Origin: Anadara kagoshimensis
Lineage: Eukaryota; Mollusca; Bivalvia; Arcoida; Arcidae
Direction: 5' to 3'
Length of the DNA: 64,000 bases
NCBI GenBank assembly: GCA_021292105.1
Contig: CM037865.1
Span: 25,647,928-25,711,927, forward strand
In this document: positions 44,542-54,989 of the stretch, piece after piece
How positions within the stretch are numbered: position 1 is the first letter of the stretch
Layout: the number at the start of each line of letters is the position of its first letter
Translations under genes and position numbers: made by a program
The notes under the pieces: generated by a model
Seen by the model: the letters and a program-made list of their open reading frames with translations, nothing else
Told to the model about the DNA's origin: nothing
Databases searched by the model: none

Positions 44542-46486
44542 ATGTCACAGATCGTAGTTAATTTCATACCAATGTTAGTTGTGTTTTCTTTTATTTTTTC
44601 TTCATTTTCGGTAAGTACATTTTAATATTTATTTAATATAATCTTGTTTACGAAGGAAATTACGTTACAGCATGTCACTGATAGCAGCTAATTGCTGTGC
44701 TTTCTTTTATTTTTTCGTCATTCTTTGTAAGTACATTTGTACTATTTATTCAATTTACGTTTAATTAATGCTTCGGAATTACAATATTAACGAGAAATCC
44801 TGTTTAACTATTATAGTAACTTATATAAAAGGGCAACTGTAATCATTTTGAACATTTGAAACCATGAGTAGAAACTACCGTTACGAGAGCTCAGCTGGTA
44901 GAGTACAGCTGCTTGTTCTTTATTTTGGAGGTTGGAATTCTAATCCTGGCTGGGTATGACCAAGAATTGAAAAAAGGTATTGGCTGTTCCAAGCACTCGG
45001 CATTTAGAAGTGTCCTTCGTAAGAGACTTAAAAAACCAATGACCCATTTCACGGTAAGCTTGACACGCTAAAATCCTCTCTGCACATTGGCCTGAGCGCA
45101 CTGCAAAGGCACTTCATATATAGCTGGTGACGTTTCGATATATATACAAGTGGAATGTTCTTTTCCGGTCTGTAAACCCCCATTCAATCAATCAATCTCG
45201 TCAGTTGCATAATTATTGAACATGAAATTGGTTATTGATAACACTTTATTTTAATTTATATACAGATAGTACCAACTGGCAGTTCTTCCAAATCCAATCC
45301 AGTTATTGACTGTAACAGAACTGACCAAACTGGCTGTTTATCCGGACAGTGCTGTGTAAACCAGGTATGTCTTTGGTTTCACATTATTAATTTTACTGAA
45401 CTCTAGACTCGCCGGACTTAAGTAGCTGACTGGACAAAGTGGTTTGTTTATTGTATGATTTTAATTTTAAGAAACCACTGCGGTAGCTCAGTTGGTAGAG
45501 TGCTCACTCCGTAAGTGGCAGGTTGTGGGTCGATCTCTGCCCGGGTCTGACACAAGACTTGAAAGTGGGTAGTGACTGTTATTTCGCCAAGCACTCGGCA
45601 TTACGAAATGAAAGTCACGGTTCTTTCGGGTGGGAACTTAAAATAAACGAGGCTCTGTGTCTTGGTAGGCTTGGCACGATAAAGAACCCTGCTATATATT
45701 GCCACATGCGCAAAGCACGGACAAAATTTCTGTTCCTTCGCCTAAAGCTGGCGACGTCTCGATATAAGTGAAATATTCTTGACTGGGACGTTGAACTCAA
45801 CTTTAATTTTCAGAACACCCAAAAATACAATATTACAATTAATCGTGTAGTTTTGTAAGTTGTTGTACGCCTCAGTCAAGATTCTTCCTATTAGTATCAA
45901 GTCCTGGAATGGTGCACCGGAGTATCCCGAGAAAACCACCAATCTTCGGCAAGCGAACTGACAAACTTCTCATATTGGAATCTGAGTGGGATTCTAACTA
46001 ACCTACTGTCAAAGTCACTGGTTCTGACAGCTGAAATCTCATACTGTAAACATATTTATTTTCGCGGTGTACTGATTTTCGCTTTTTCGCGGTCGTTTGT
46101 TTTGCGCGAACATCAATACCAAGTGAAAATTATATAATGATGTTATTTGTGTTAAAATGCATGTTTCAAAAACGCGAAAATTTAACTACGCGGATATGTC
46201 TAAATTTTCTATACCACCAAAAATAAATACACACGAAATTAAATACGTTTACAGTATTATAAAATTGTCTGTTTATAAATTCATGGATCGTCGTTATATA
46301 TTTCAGGTATTGATACACAAATATGTTAAGACTGAGAAAAGAATTAATAAAAGGACAATTTGTAAAGCTTTGAGACAGACTGGGGAGTTTTGTATTCCTG
46401 GTGATGAGCTATTTTCTTGTCCTTGTAAAAATGGACTGTCGTGTTTGAGAGATGGTGATCAACAAAAATTCGGACACTGCGGTTGA
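44542..46486 (+). CDS. Secreted ten-cysteine peptide, prokineticin/astakine-like (gene 2)
   Basis: Three exons: 44542-44610 (signal peptide, MSQIVVNFIPMLVVFSFIFS plus three residues), 45266-45364 and 46307-46486. All junctions are GT-AG in phase 0, giving 115 residues. The mature part has ten cysteines in the same order as gene 1: VIDCNRTDQTGCLSGQCC, then ICKALRQTGEFC, SCPCKNGLSC and GHCG at the end. The segment between CC and the fifth cysteine (HKYVKTEKRINKRTIC) is longer and basic, and there is no C-terminal tail. The intron between signal and mature parts is in the same place and phase as in gene 1, suggesting common descent. An extra intron after QCCVNQ is specific to this gene. A TTATATTACAG just before the ATG could be an acceptor, so a 5' non-coding exon is possible. 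AATAAA lies 84 bases after the stop. Confidence 0.78.
44672..44726 (+). pseudogene. Degenerate duplicate of the signal-peptide exon of gene 2
   Basis: About 130 bases after exon 1, the block TTACAGCATGTCACTGAT...TTTCTTTTATTTTTTC...TTTGTAAGTACATTTG repeats the exon and its flanks. A deletion makes it end out of phase, so it cannot replace exon 1. Confidence 0.65.
44877..45205 (+). repeat. SINE family 1 in the first intron of gene 2
   Basis: Head GAGAGCTCAGCTGGTAGAG, B box GGAATTCTAATCCTGG (mutated), body AAGCACTCGGCATTTAGAA and tail CCCCCATTCAATCAATC. Confidence 0.85.
45475..45812 (+). repeat. SINE family 1, young copy with target duplication
   Basis: CCACTGCGGTAGCTCAGTTGG head and a body nearly identical to the 49821 copy. 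TTTAATTTTAAGAA before it and TTTAATTTTCAGAA after it form a 14-base target duplication with one mismatch. Confidence 0.88.
45870..46010 (-). repeat. SINE family 2 fragment
   Basis: Complement of the family body: CCCGAGAAAACCACC, CTTCGGCAAGCGAACTGAC and GTGGGATTC. Confidence 0.55.
46042..46256. mobile_element. MITE with TACTGTAAAC...GTTTACAGTA ends
   Basis: Inverted ends of 10 bases extend, with gaps, into ATATTTATTTTCGCG / AAATAAATAC blocks. The element is 215 bp long. Its right end lies 50 bases before the last exon of gene 2. Confidence 0.7.
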
Positions 46487-46569
46487 TACATTCTAGCTGT
46501 GAATCTTTTCAAACGAGAGAATGTTTCGTTGATAGTGCTTATTCCTATGTGCGTAAACAATCATACGAA

Positions 46570-46575
46570 AATAAA
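46570..46575 (+). terminator. Polyadenylation signal of gene 2
   Basis: AATAAA, 84 bases after the stop codon. Confidence 0.5.
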
Positions 46576-46873
46576 ACTCGATGTTAGACGAAAATTTATG
46601 TAATATTACTTTCGTTGATTTTAAACAATCATTTCACATCGGAGATGTCAACAATCATATGAAAATAAACTAATTGTTTAGAAAAAAAAATATACAATTA
46701 GGTTTTCGTTGTTTTCAAAACCATTTCACATCAAAGGACGTTTCATAAATTGTGCTTTCTTGTATGAAAATGTAATCATTCCAGGAGAAAAGTACATGCA
46801 TTAGCTGAGATGTAGTCCGAAAAGTCTGACCAAGTCTAAAGTTTTGGTCAGAACTCGGTCCATGTACAACCAT

Positions 46874-48038
46874 CATGGCCGTAACTACCATTGAGGCAAG
46901 TGAGGCAGTTGCCTCATCTAGAATTCTGCCGATTTTTTTTTTAAACCGATTTAAGATTTTATGGGAAACAGACAATAACAACAAGAAAAACTTCAGATGT
47001 TTTTCACATTATGAATAGCCAATTTAAGGCGTTTTATTATCGCCACAAAATGGTTTTCACGTAATTAGTTTATGTCATGCTACGCAGTTCCGAATATTCA
47101 CATTATAGTCAAACTTTTACTCACTATCCCTGCAGGTTCATGCTCATGCGAGAGATCATTCTCTGCCATGAGACGACTGAAAGTGTGGAATAGATCAACA
47201 ATGACTGGAACTCGGTTCTGTAGCCTGTCACTGTTCATCGTGATGATGTTATTGGAAACGTTTGTCCTGAAAAAGTCCTTAAGAAGTGGGACAGTACTGG
47301 AATTAGAAAAATCCCACTTGCTTTGGACATTGATGAATAGATTAGTCGACTCGATCAGTATGTCCGATTTAGTGTCATGTAGTTATTAGATGGAAATCTT
47401 CAGTCGTCGACATTTCATTTATTGTAGTAATAATATTAGTATGCATATTTATATCTGTCACCAACAAGTAACTCAGCTTGGTCTTTTTTATCTACATATT
47501 ATAAAACTTTGAAAAAACCCATTTTTTCTTTATGTATGTAAAAAAAGTCATAAGGGAAGATTTAAATGCAACACATGATGTTTAACTACACCATTCACAG
47601 AATTTATTTCTATAGAGGACGTTAAGTCACTTTTGGTAGGCGGCACTTTGGTGCCTCATTGCCTAATTTCACCACAACTGACTAGATGAACATATCCAAT
47701 ACATCCGGAGATGCTAGCTCAAACTTTGGCATTACACTTGAAGCTTTATCAACTTGATCTATTTTTTTTCAGATCATTCCCTTCTTTCTTTTTTATACCG
47801 GGCTTCTATGACTTTGGGACTATCAAATATTTTATTTTCAGTTACAACCCCATTTTGATATCAAAATACATGAATTGAGTAAACATCTTTTAGCCTTTGA
47901 AATGCCAGAAAAATGCAGGAATTTGGCTTAAAGTTTTAAAAAAATTTCCGGGGGGGGGGCATGCCCCCGGCCACCCCCCCCCTAGAAAACGCATCAAATT
48001 TCTGCCTCACATACAACCAAGCCCTAGTTACGGCCATG
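46874..48038. mobile_element. hAT element with transposase remnant
   Basis: The ends CATGGCCGTAACTACC and (complement) CATGGCCGTAACTAGG are terminal inverted repeats. ACCAT flanks both sides (46869-46873, 48039-48043), a 5-bp duplication. The interior carries the C-terminal dimerisation region of a hAT transposase at 47072-47389 and, near its right end, the GC-rich AAATTTCCGGGGG motif seen at 1.4-2.1 kb. Most of the transposase is deleted. Confidence 0.75.
47072..47389 (+). pseudogene. hAT transposase C-terminal dimerisation domain
   Basis: A frame of about 105 residues contains YAVPNIHIIVKLLLTIPAGS followed by CSCERSFSAMRRLKVWNRST and MTGTRFCSLSLF. The pattern P-x10-LLT-P-x5-CERSFS...LK...RS-M...R is diagnostic of the hAT dimerisation domain, close to ZMYM1-like (TTF-type) transposases. 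The N-terminal zinc fingers and RNase H-like catalytic parts are missing. Confidence 0.85.
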
Positions 48039-48109
48039 ACCATTGGTACAAAATTGCCGTGCAGTTTGCACGGCACTTCAAACTTTTAGTCTTTGTCAGA
48101 ACTTTCGGA

Positions 48110-48270
48110 CTAATTGAAATGTTGCTTACAGATCACAGCGCCTCTCAACGCCTAGGTTTAAATCCCACTCAAATATATGTTTGTCAGTTTGCTTGTCGAA
48201 AGTAGATGGTTTTCTCTTGGTACTCCGATTTCCTCTACCATCCCAGAGTCGCATCTTGACTCGGGTAAAC
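48110..48270 (+). repeat. SINE family 2 fragment
   Basis: GGTTTAAATCCCACTC as degraded B box, then GTTTGTCAGTTTGCTTG, GATGGTTTTCTCTTGG and TACTCCGATTTCC. Confidence 0.65.
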
Positions 48271-48473
48271 ACCATTACTCTGTTCTACTCTATACCAATC
48301 TGCTTAATGGTATTTCTACATATTTGACATATGCTATTTTTTTAATAATCTATTTTATAAAAAAAATCACAAATTAGCACATGAACTGGGTGATTTTTAT
48401 TATAATGGAGATAGTCTACCAATTTTTTATTTCAATTTCTATACATCCTATCTCTTTAATTTTATGGGTTCTT

Positions 48474-48760
48474 GGTGGTCAAGTGATCTAAGGACCTCTC
48501 GTCGCTTAGGTTTGAATTTTGCCGAATCATAGGCTTGTCTCAAAACAGATTCCTGTCAGTACGCTTCTGCGCTTGAAACCTTCAAAATGTCCAACTTCAA
48601 CTTCGTAACTTGGTAACATCCACAAGTAGACATCACCTCAAGGAAAAAAACTATGTACATGTGTGCAGTGTGAAGTCTCTGTCACTGAGGTGCGCTTGTC
48701 GATTGTTTCCTCCGGGCACTCCAGTTTTCCGACTCCATCATCCATGAACTGACCTCTTCC
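48474..48760 (+). repeat. SINE family 2 copy
   Basis: Head CTTGGTGGTCAAGTGATC (A-box side), GGTTTGAATTTTGCC, and, after an unrelated middle, TTTCCTCCGGGCACTCCAG and CATCCATGAACTGACC. Confidence 0.55.
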
Positions 48761-49351
48761 ATATAAGTTACCTGCAAAGTATATGATTTTAGACTGAAGA
48801 AGACCACAAGAGTTATCTCTCTTCTCTCGTTAATGTGTATAGGTTGGCATTTTCCACTACCAGGGCGAATGCATGAATCAATTGTATAAAAACTATTACC
48901 AAAGGTTTTTCTAAACTATTTATTTATTTATTTATTTGTCAGGTAAAATCTTTTTAATATCCTGAAATCAATATTTTCTAAATTACGAAATGACATATTT
49001 ATTTTTCGCTCTGATGTTTAACCGAAAGAATACGAGGTTAACGCTCTCCAGGGCCAAATTTGCAAAAGTGACATTGAACTTTTGACTTTATATGTTCCAA
49101 GAACCAAGAATTTTTACTTAGCTTGAAGACATGTTCAAGTCCGGAAGACCAATACTGATAAGGATTTGAATGGGATGCGATCATATAGTCCTGTCGTATT
49201 TCAAGTTAAAATTAAACTCGGAAAGATTCAATAAAATAAAAATAAAATTGATTTTTTATGTTATTATTGAGTAAACTGACTATACTTTTTGGCAACGATA
49301 CATATTAATCACAGAGCTCTGTTCAGAGATTCCATTCGAAAATTACGGAGA

Positions 49352-49562
49352 GGCTCGGTGACCGAGTAGCGCAGCGCCTCTCATCCGCGCCCCACGTGAC
49401 AAGTTAGAGCCCTACTCGGGATAGATCCTAGCGTTTGTCAGTTCGCTTGCCGAAGGCCGGTGGTTTTCTTAATGCACTCCGATTTCCTTCACTATTCCTG
49501 AATTCCGTCTAGATATAAGGAAAAGAATCTTGAACGAGACGTGAAACCCAAACTCAACTCAT
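49352..49562 (+). repeat. SINE family 2, best copy
   Basis: tRNA-like head GGTGACCGAGTAGCGCAGCG with AGTTAGAGCCCTACTCGGG, body TTCGCTTGCCGAAGGCCGG and TGGTTTTCTTAATGCACTCC, and tail TTGAACGAGACGTGAAACCC. Confidence 0.75.
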
Positions 49563-49820
49563 TCGAAAACTAATAGGGCCATGTTAAATTTTTGTCATTA
49601 AATAAAATGAATTTAACATTAGTTATCCGATCAAATTTCTTTCGCCGGGTACTTCAAGATTTTGAACATAAAAAAAACCCGATATTGTCAGTCCTCGTCC
49701 AGAATCATCACGCGCTTTATTATCAGTTTCCAAATAAGTGTTGTCTTTTCTTAATCGTTTTCCTTTGTCTTGTTTGGTTGCTTTGTTATTGACTTGTTTC
49801 AGTGTGTTTTTGGCTGTGCA

Positions 49821-50160
49821 CCACTGCGGTAGCTCAGCTGGTAGAGTGTTCGCTCCGTAAGTGGGAGGTCGTGGGTTCGATCCCCTGCCGGGTCTGACCC
49901 AAGACTTGAAAGTGGGTAGTGACTGTCCTTTCGCCAAGCATTCGGCATTACGAAATGAAAGTCACGGTTCTTTCGGATGGGAACTTAAAATAAACGAGGT
50001 CCCTTGTCACGGTGGGCTTGGCACGCTAAAGAACCCTGCTGTATAATGCCATCAGCGCAACGCACAGGCAAAATTTCTGCACCTTCGCCTATAGCTGGCG
50101 ACGTCTCGATATAAGTGAAATATTTTTGACTGGGACGTTAAACACCATCACTCACTCACT
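49821..50160 (+). repeat. SINE family 1, intact young copy with target duplication
   Basis: Full A box (TAGCTCAGCTGG) and B box (GGTTCGATCCC), body and CACTCACTCACT tail. TTTTTGGCTGTGCA occurs directly before and after it (49807-49820, 50160-50173), a perfect 14-base target duplication. Confidence 0.95.
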
Positions 50161-50465
50161 TTTTGGCTGTGCATATTATTCAGCTACTTTTGTTACTGAA
50201 TCAGATCAAATTTTACTCAGTCATCCGAGATGTGTAGTGCCAGGAATTCCCGCCAAATTAGAGAAGTCAAATTCAGGAAATAGTTTCTCAAGTTGTGTGT
50301 TCCATGTTAAACTGATTTTTTGGATTCATCATTTTGAAAGATTAATTTATATCATGGTCAAAAATTAAGAATTTTCTGAATTAATAGTGAAAATGAAGAC
50401 CAATGACGCACTTTGATGTAGTTTTCATGAAAAAAAACGAAGCTTCAATTTTTTATTATACGTTC

Positions 50466-50466
<1 letters not shown>

Positions 50467-50544
<78 letters not shown>

Positions 50545-50571
50545 GATAGATAGATAGATAGATAGATAGAT
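50467..50571. repeat. GATA tetranucleotide microsatellite
   Basis: About 105 bases of GATA with two small slips. Confidence 0.95.
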
Positions 50572-51021
50572 TGTGTTTGAAATCATTTTACTGTTTTTGA
50601 AATACGCAAGCTTTGTACATAACTGCCCACGGTTCAAGCTATATTTTACTCAAGTTAGGCCAAAAAAAAATAATAAATAAAATTCATATTAAATTGAATT
50701 TTAAGAATATCCTGGGATACCACTCCATTTTTGTTAATTAATTCCCCGTGGTTTTGTTTGGTACAATTTTCTAAAATTTTATTATTGCCCTATAATTATT
50801 GTAATCATTTTCATGAAATTTCTTTTTCCCGCGAAGTTTAATGAGTTAATGATCAAAATTAATAATGAAATTATGGAGACCTTTATTTTTAGGCCTAACG
50901 AAAATTTCACTGACAATAAATAAATAAAAAAATGAATAAATAAAAATCGGAATTATTTTCTCGTTATTATTTATTCGTGAAATTGTTGAAGAAAAAAATC
51001 ATTTTCCCGAACTTTGTCAGT

Positions 51022-51057
51022 ATGGCGATTCAGAAGTTATGTGCGCAGGCCTGGTGA
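51022..51057 (+). promoter_or_regulatory. Upstream ORF in the leader of the 51-kb gene
   Basis: ATG GCG ATT CAG ... TGG TGA, eleven codons plus stop, ends 14 bases before the main ATG. Its TGA stop is the first three bases of the CRE. If the transcript starts upstream it could limit translation of the main frame. Confidence 0.35.
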
Positions 51058-51062
51058 CGTCA
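51055..51062. promoter_or_regulatory. CRE palindrome TGACGTCA
   Basis: A perfect full-site cAMP-response element within a short GC-rich stretch just before the start codon. CREB/ATF proteins bind this sequence. Full sites near starts of transcription are frequent in CpG promoters. Confidence 0.55.
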
Positions 51063-51071
51063 TCCAAAGAA

Positions 51072-51111
51072 ATGGCGGAGCTCACTGGCTCGGAGAACGA
51101 CCACCAGCCAG
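51072..51111 (+). CDS. First coding exon of a gene extending to the right
   Basis: ATG GCG GAG CTC ... encodes MAELTGSENDHQP and ends in phase 1 at CCAG followed by the donor GTAATG. The start has AAA before and G after it, a good context. The surrounding 100 bases are richer in G, C and CpG than anything nearby, and contain a CRE, so a transcription start is likely at about 50.9-51.05 kb. No second exon that clearly continues it was found before the window ends, so the first intron would exceed 12 kb. The gene cannot be named from thirteen residues. Confidence 0.55.
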
Positions 51112-54100
51112 GTAATGGCAATTTCGTGACATTTAGTCACCTATATCTACCTCGATGTTGGTAACAACAGTGTTTAACAACTAGTGTGAAATCTAGATGA
51201 GATAAATTAGCTTGATATTTTAGTCATGCCATGTTTTCAGCCATAATTTATTCCAAACATTTACGTCGTCTGTCATTTGTTGAATGAATCCTGAATTTTT
51301 ATTTTTATAATTTCAACCGGTGTTATTTACTCAGCCGGCACACGTAGTAATATGATAACATAATATTAGCATGACACACTTCTCGACACAATTCTCCGTT
51401 TTCGGTTGTATATTTTTAATTTTTGGTAAGAAGGGACCGGCCTACATAAATGGTAAATGGTGATTCATTCTCTTCCAAGACTCGTGATCAGATGATCTTG
51501 AAGCAACACATGCTAAAACGACCTATAATTTGACATAAGTTTATTTTCATAACAAAAGGCCTCTCTAATATATTAATTTAACCATCACCATGATATTTTC
51601 AAGTCTCAATAAAATGCACTGACTTGACGACTTGTTTTGGAAATAAGAATCGCCATGATGTCATGTTTTCCAGCATCAGCTACTTATTTTGAGGGCCCAA
51701 TGGGGGTCACCAGTGCATCATTTGATACCCAATATAAATGTGAAGTGTGTCATGGTATGCAGAGTACACATGTTACACAAAGCATCTCACTACTGCATGT
51801 TTGACTGTGGGAAAAAGGGGTTTCCCTTGTCAACCCCATGTGGATTTTTACTAACTGAACAATAAGTTCTGCCCTGTTTATCGGTGAAGATTGTGGCAAC
51901 ATTGTTTCTGTGGTGGACCAGGCTTGATAGGTGGCCATGTAGCTCAGTTGGTAGATAGTGTCACTAGTATTGGGAAGGTCACAGGTTTAAATTTAGGTTG
52001 CTGCACTATAACAAGGTTAGGGAAGGGGGTTCAAAATACTGTATCAGATATAATTGTTTGTCACAAAATTTGTCAACAGGTTATACACTCTCATTAGGAA
52101 ACTTTACTGCAAGGTAACACTATCGCACTCCACCAAGACCACACATTCTGAACTTTGGGATTTGTAGATCTAACTATTTTTTCCACCAAATAGGAATAAA
52201 ATGGCAAATGGAAGTGTTGCATAAGTGTTCTAAGCGAGGTAATTTTTATATGCATATCATTTTCGGCGATCATCTGCACAAATACTGCCATGTCTCTCAA
52301 AAGACTATGCAGCATTTTTTACCAAAAATCACACAAACATAAGGCTAGGGACAATTCTTACGGTGGACTGTGAAAAATCAGATTCTGAAACTGCTGCCAT
52401 TCCATCTGACCCAAAAGAAAATCAATATTTCAGAAGTTCTTGGATTCAGAGTTACACATGGTTAAAATTCAATGAGGATGAGGACAGTTCCACTTCATTT
52501 TGCTTTTATTAGTTTTAACAACTGCTGTCAAAATTACACATTGATGAACTTTTGTACAAATGTAGTTATTCGCCATACATTTTATTTGTCCCTCAAAATT
52601 TCATGGTAAGGAGATAGTTTAAAAAACTGAGGGAAAATCCTGGTTAAGACAATGGACTTATGGGGCAACAACTGCTGCATATATGCTTGTCTTGCTGATT
52701 TATTTGACTTAGTTCCATCTCCTGGTGGAGAATTGGGCCAATTAGCTTTCCTCTCCACTAATCCCTATTACTTGCTAGTGTGGCTGCCTCTTCATTCCTA
52801 GCTCTTTCTTTTCCTTTTCTATTGTCCTACTCCACCCAGCACATGGTACTGCAATGCAGACACCTGCATAATTCACCACCAGTATTGGGCACATCAGGGT
52901 AGACCAGTTTGACAGCATGATTATGCTAAAAAATGAATCATGTGCTGTATAGATAGATGGGCAGATTGATAGAATATGTATCGGTTGTGTTAATGTTTTC
53001 CATAAAGAAAAGACAGTTCTTTGAAAATGTAAGCTGGTATCACATGGTAAATGCACATTTCTAAATGCATTAGGGATGTGTTAAAGCAGTGATGGCAATT
53101 GTACCATTAACACTAAGACTAAACTTGAAAATTAATGAACATTGAATAGGGTTACCATGTGAGGGCTGCTATGTTAACCATGATCTAATATGACCTGCTT
53201 TTTCCTTCATATCCTATTTTTATGACAGAAGAGGAAATATTCTATATTGGGGAAATTGTTGATTTTTTATAGAACTATAATTTTGATGGTTGAGATACTT
53301 TTAGTCTGTTATACTGGGGGTATGTAGAAATCATCATGTCCATCTGTCTGGTCGTACATCCCAATAGATTGTGTCAGCTTCATATCTTTCATGTCATTGG
53401 ATAGATTTCAATCAAACTTTACCCATAGGTAAACCAATCTTAGAGGTTTGTCACATACCAAATTTAGTGTCCATCCATCTGTCCATCTGTCTTTCTGGTC
53501 ATCTGTCCCTATTTGACTTTGTTTGGGAATTAAGATGAGTTATTAATCATTAGCTTGCCTGCTCCACATGTTGTTACTTCTGTTGATGTACCTATATATA
53601 AATGTTCTATGTCCTTTGTAAGTAGGTCACTGCTGCCTCAAAGCTTCAGGATGTTACTTGACCACTTGTCATCCTAATTTAATGTTATCGACAGATAAGT
53701 CATATAGGAAATAAGTGTCACATTGTTAAGATTTGTCAAGGTTGAGTGCTTGTAGGGGTAGATAAATTTCATATTACAATACTCTGGTGGTAATGGTGAA
53801 ATTGATAGTCATACCAATGTCCAAGTGTGTATGTCTGTGTTCAGTTTGGTTGAAATTGATTGCGAGATTGAGCTCAAACTAACATTACTGAGACAGATGT
53901 TTACAATATTTTGCTTGGGAATCCTCTGGCCCTGTGGCATATAATGTATGATACGGCCATTGTTACTAGAAATAGAACAGGTAACTTGATTTCTATGCAT
54001 TTAAAAACCAATCATTCAATTCAGAATCAGATCAAACTTTGTCATATTGGATGGTTATTGTTCACAATACTGAGTCGGGAGGTGGGGTTTGGGTGTTCTC

Positions 54101-54130
54101 TGAATGTCTTTTTCTGAAATTCAAGAAAAT
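51112..54130. other. Presumed first intron, left part
   Basis: AT-rich, with few mobile elements compared with the rest of the window. The only repeat noticed is a degraded tRNA-like SINE head at about 51930-51995 (ATGTAGCTCAGTTGGTAG). No exon with both splice sites could be supported. Confidence 0.45.
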
Positions 54131-54137
54131 GTTGTTT

Positions 54138-54985
54138 TTATACGCCCGTCATATGACAGGACGTATTATGTTACGGTGCTGTCCGTCCGGGCGGGCGGGC
54201 GTCTGTTAACAATTTGTATTCCGTTCAATAGAGACCACAAACATTTATGGATTCAAATGAAATTTGGTATACAGCTTTACCATGGTAATACCTGGTGCAA
54301 GTTCGAATTACAACTTTTTCGGATAATTTTTGGAGGAGTTATGCCCCTTTTTTAACTTAGAAATTTTTGTATGTATGACCATGTGGTTTCCGATCATTAG
54401 AGCCTACAACTATTTATGGATTCAAATGAAATTTGGTATACACATTTAGGATGTTAATATCTGGTGCAAGTTCGAATTACAACTTGTTCGGATTATTTTT
54501 GGAGGAGTTATGCCCCTTTTTTAACTTAGAAATTTTTGTATGTATGACCATGTGGTTTCCGATCATTAGAGCCTACCACTATTTATGGATTCAAATGAAA
54601 TTTGGTATACAGCTTTACCATGGTAATACCTGGTGCAAGTTCGAATTACAACTTTTTAGGATTATTTTTGGAGGAGTTATGCCCCTTTTTTAACTTTAAA
54701 TTTTTGTAGGTATGACCATGTGGTTTGTATTCCATTCAGTAGACAATACAAACATGGATTTAAATGAAATTTGTTATACAGTTACACCTTAATCATGGTA
54801 ATATCTCGTGCAAATTTGAATTACAACTTTTTTGGGTTACGAGTTATGGCCCGAACACAGAGTTGGTAATATATTTTTACATACATATATCCTAGTTGTA
54901 CTTATACTTCTCAGTAAATAGTACTACTCGATCAATATAACACGGGCGTATAATGCTCCGCTCGGCGGTGCTCTTGTTTTATATT
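54138..54985. mobile_element. Bivalve-type MITE with internal 169-bp repeats
   Basis: The left end TATACGCCCGTCATATGAC and right end ACGGGCGTATAATGC share an 11-base inverted repeat. The right side continues with CTCCGCTCGGCGGTGCTCTTG. This layout is familiar from common bivalve repeats. The interior holds three near-identical 169-bp units and a fourth diverged one. Confidence 0.7.
54243..54760. repeat. 169-bp tandem units inside the MITE
   Basis: The landmark ATTTATGGATTCAAATGAAA is at 54243, 54412 and 54581. Units also share GGTGCAAGTTCGAATTACAA and GGAGGAGTTATGCCCC. Confidence 0.9.
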
Positions 54986-54989
54986 GTTA

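Noticed and set aside
52094-52315. Minus-strand open frame of 73 residues in the long intron
   Set aside because: No splice context, no family signal and biased composition; most likely chance.
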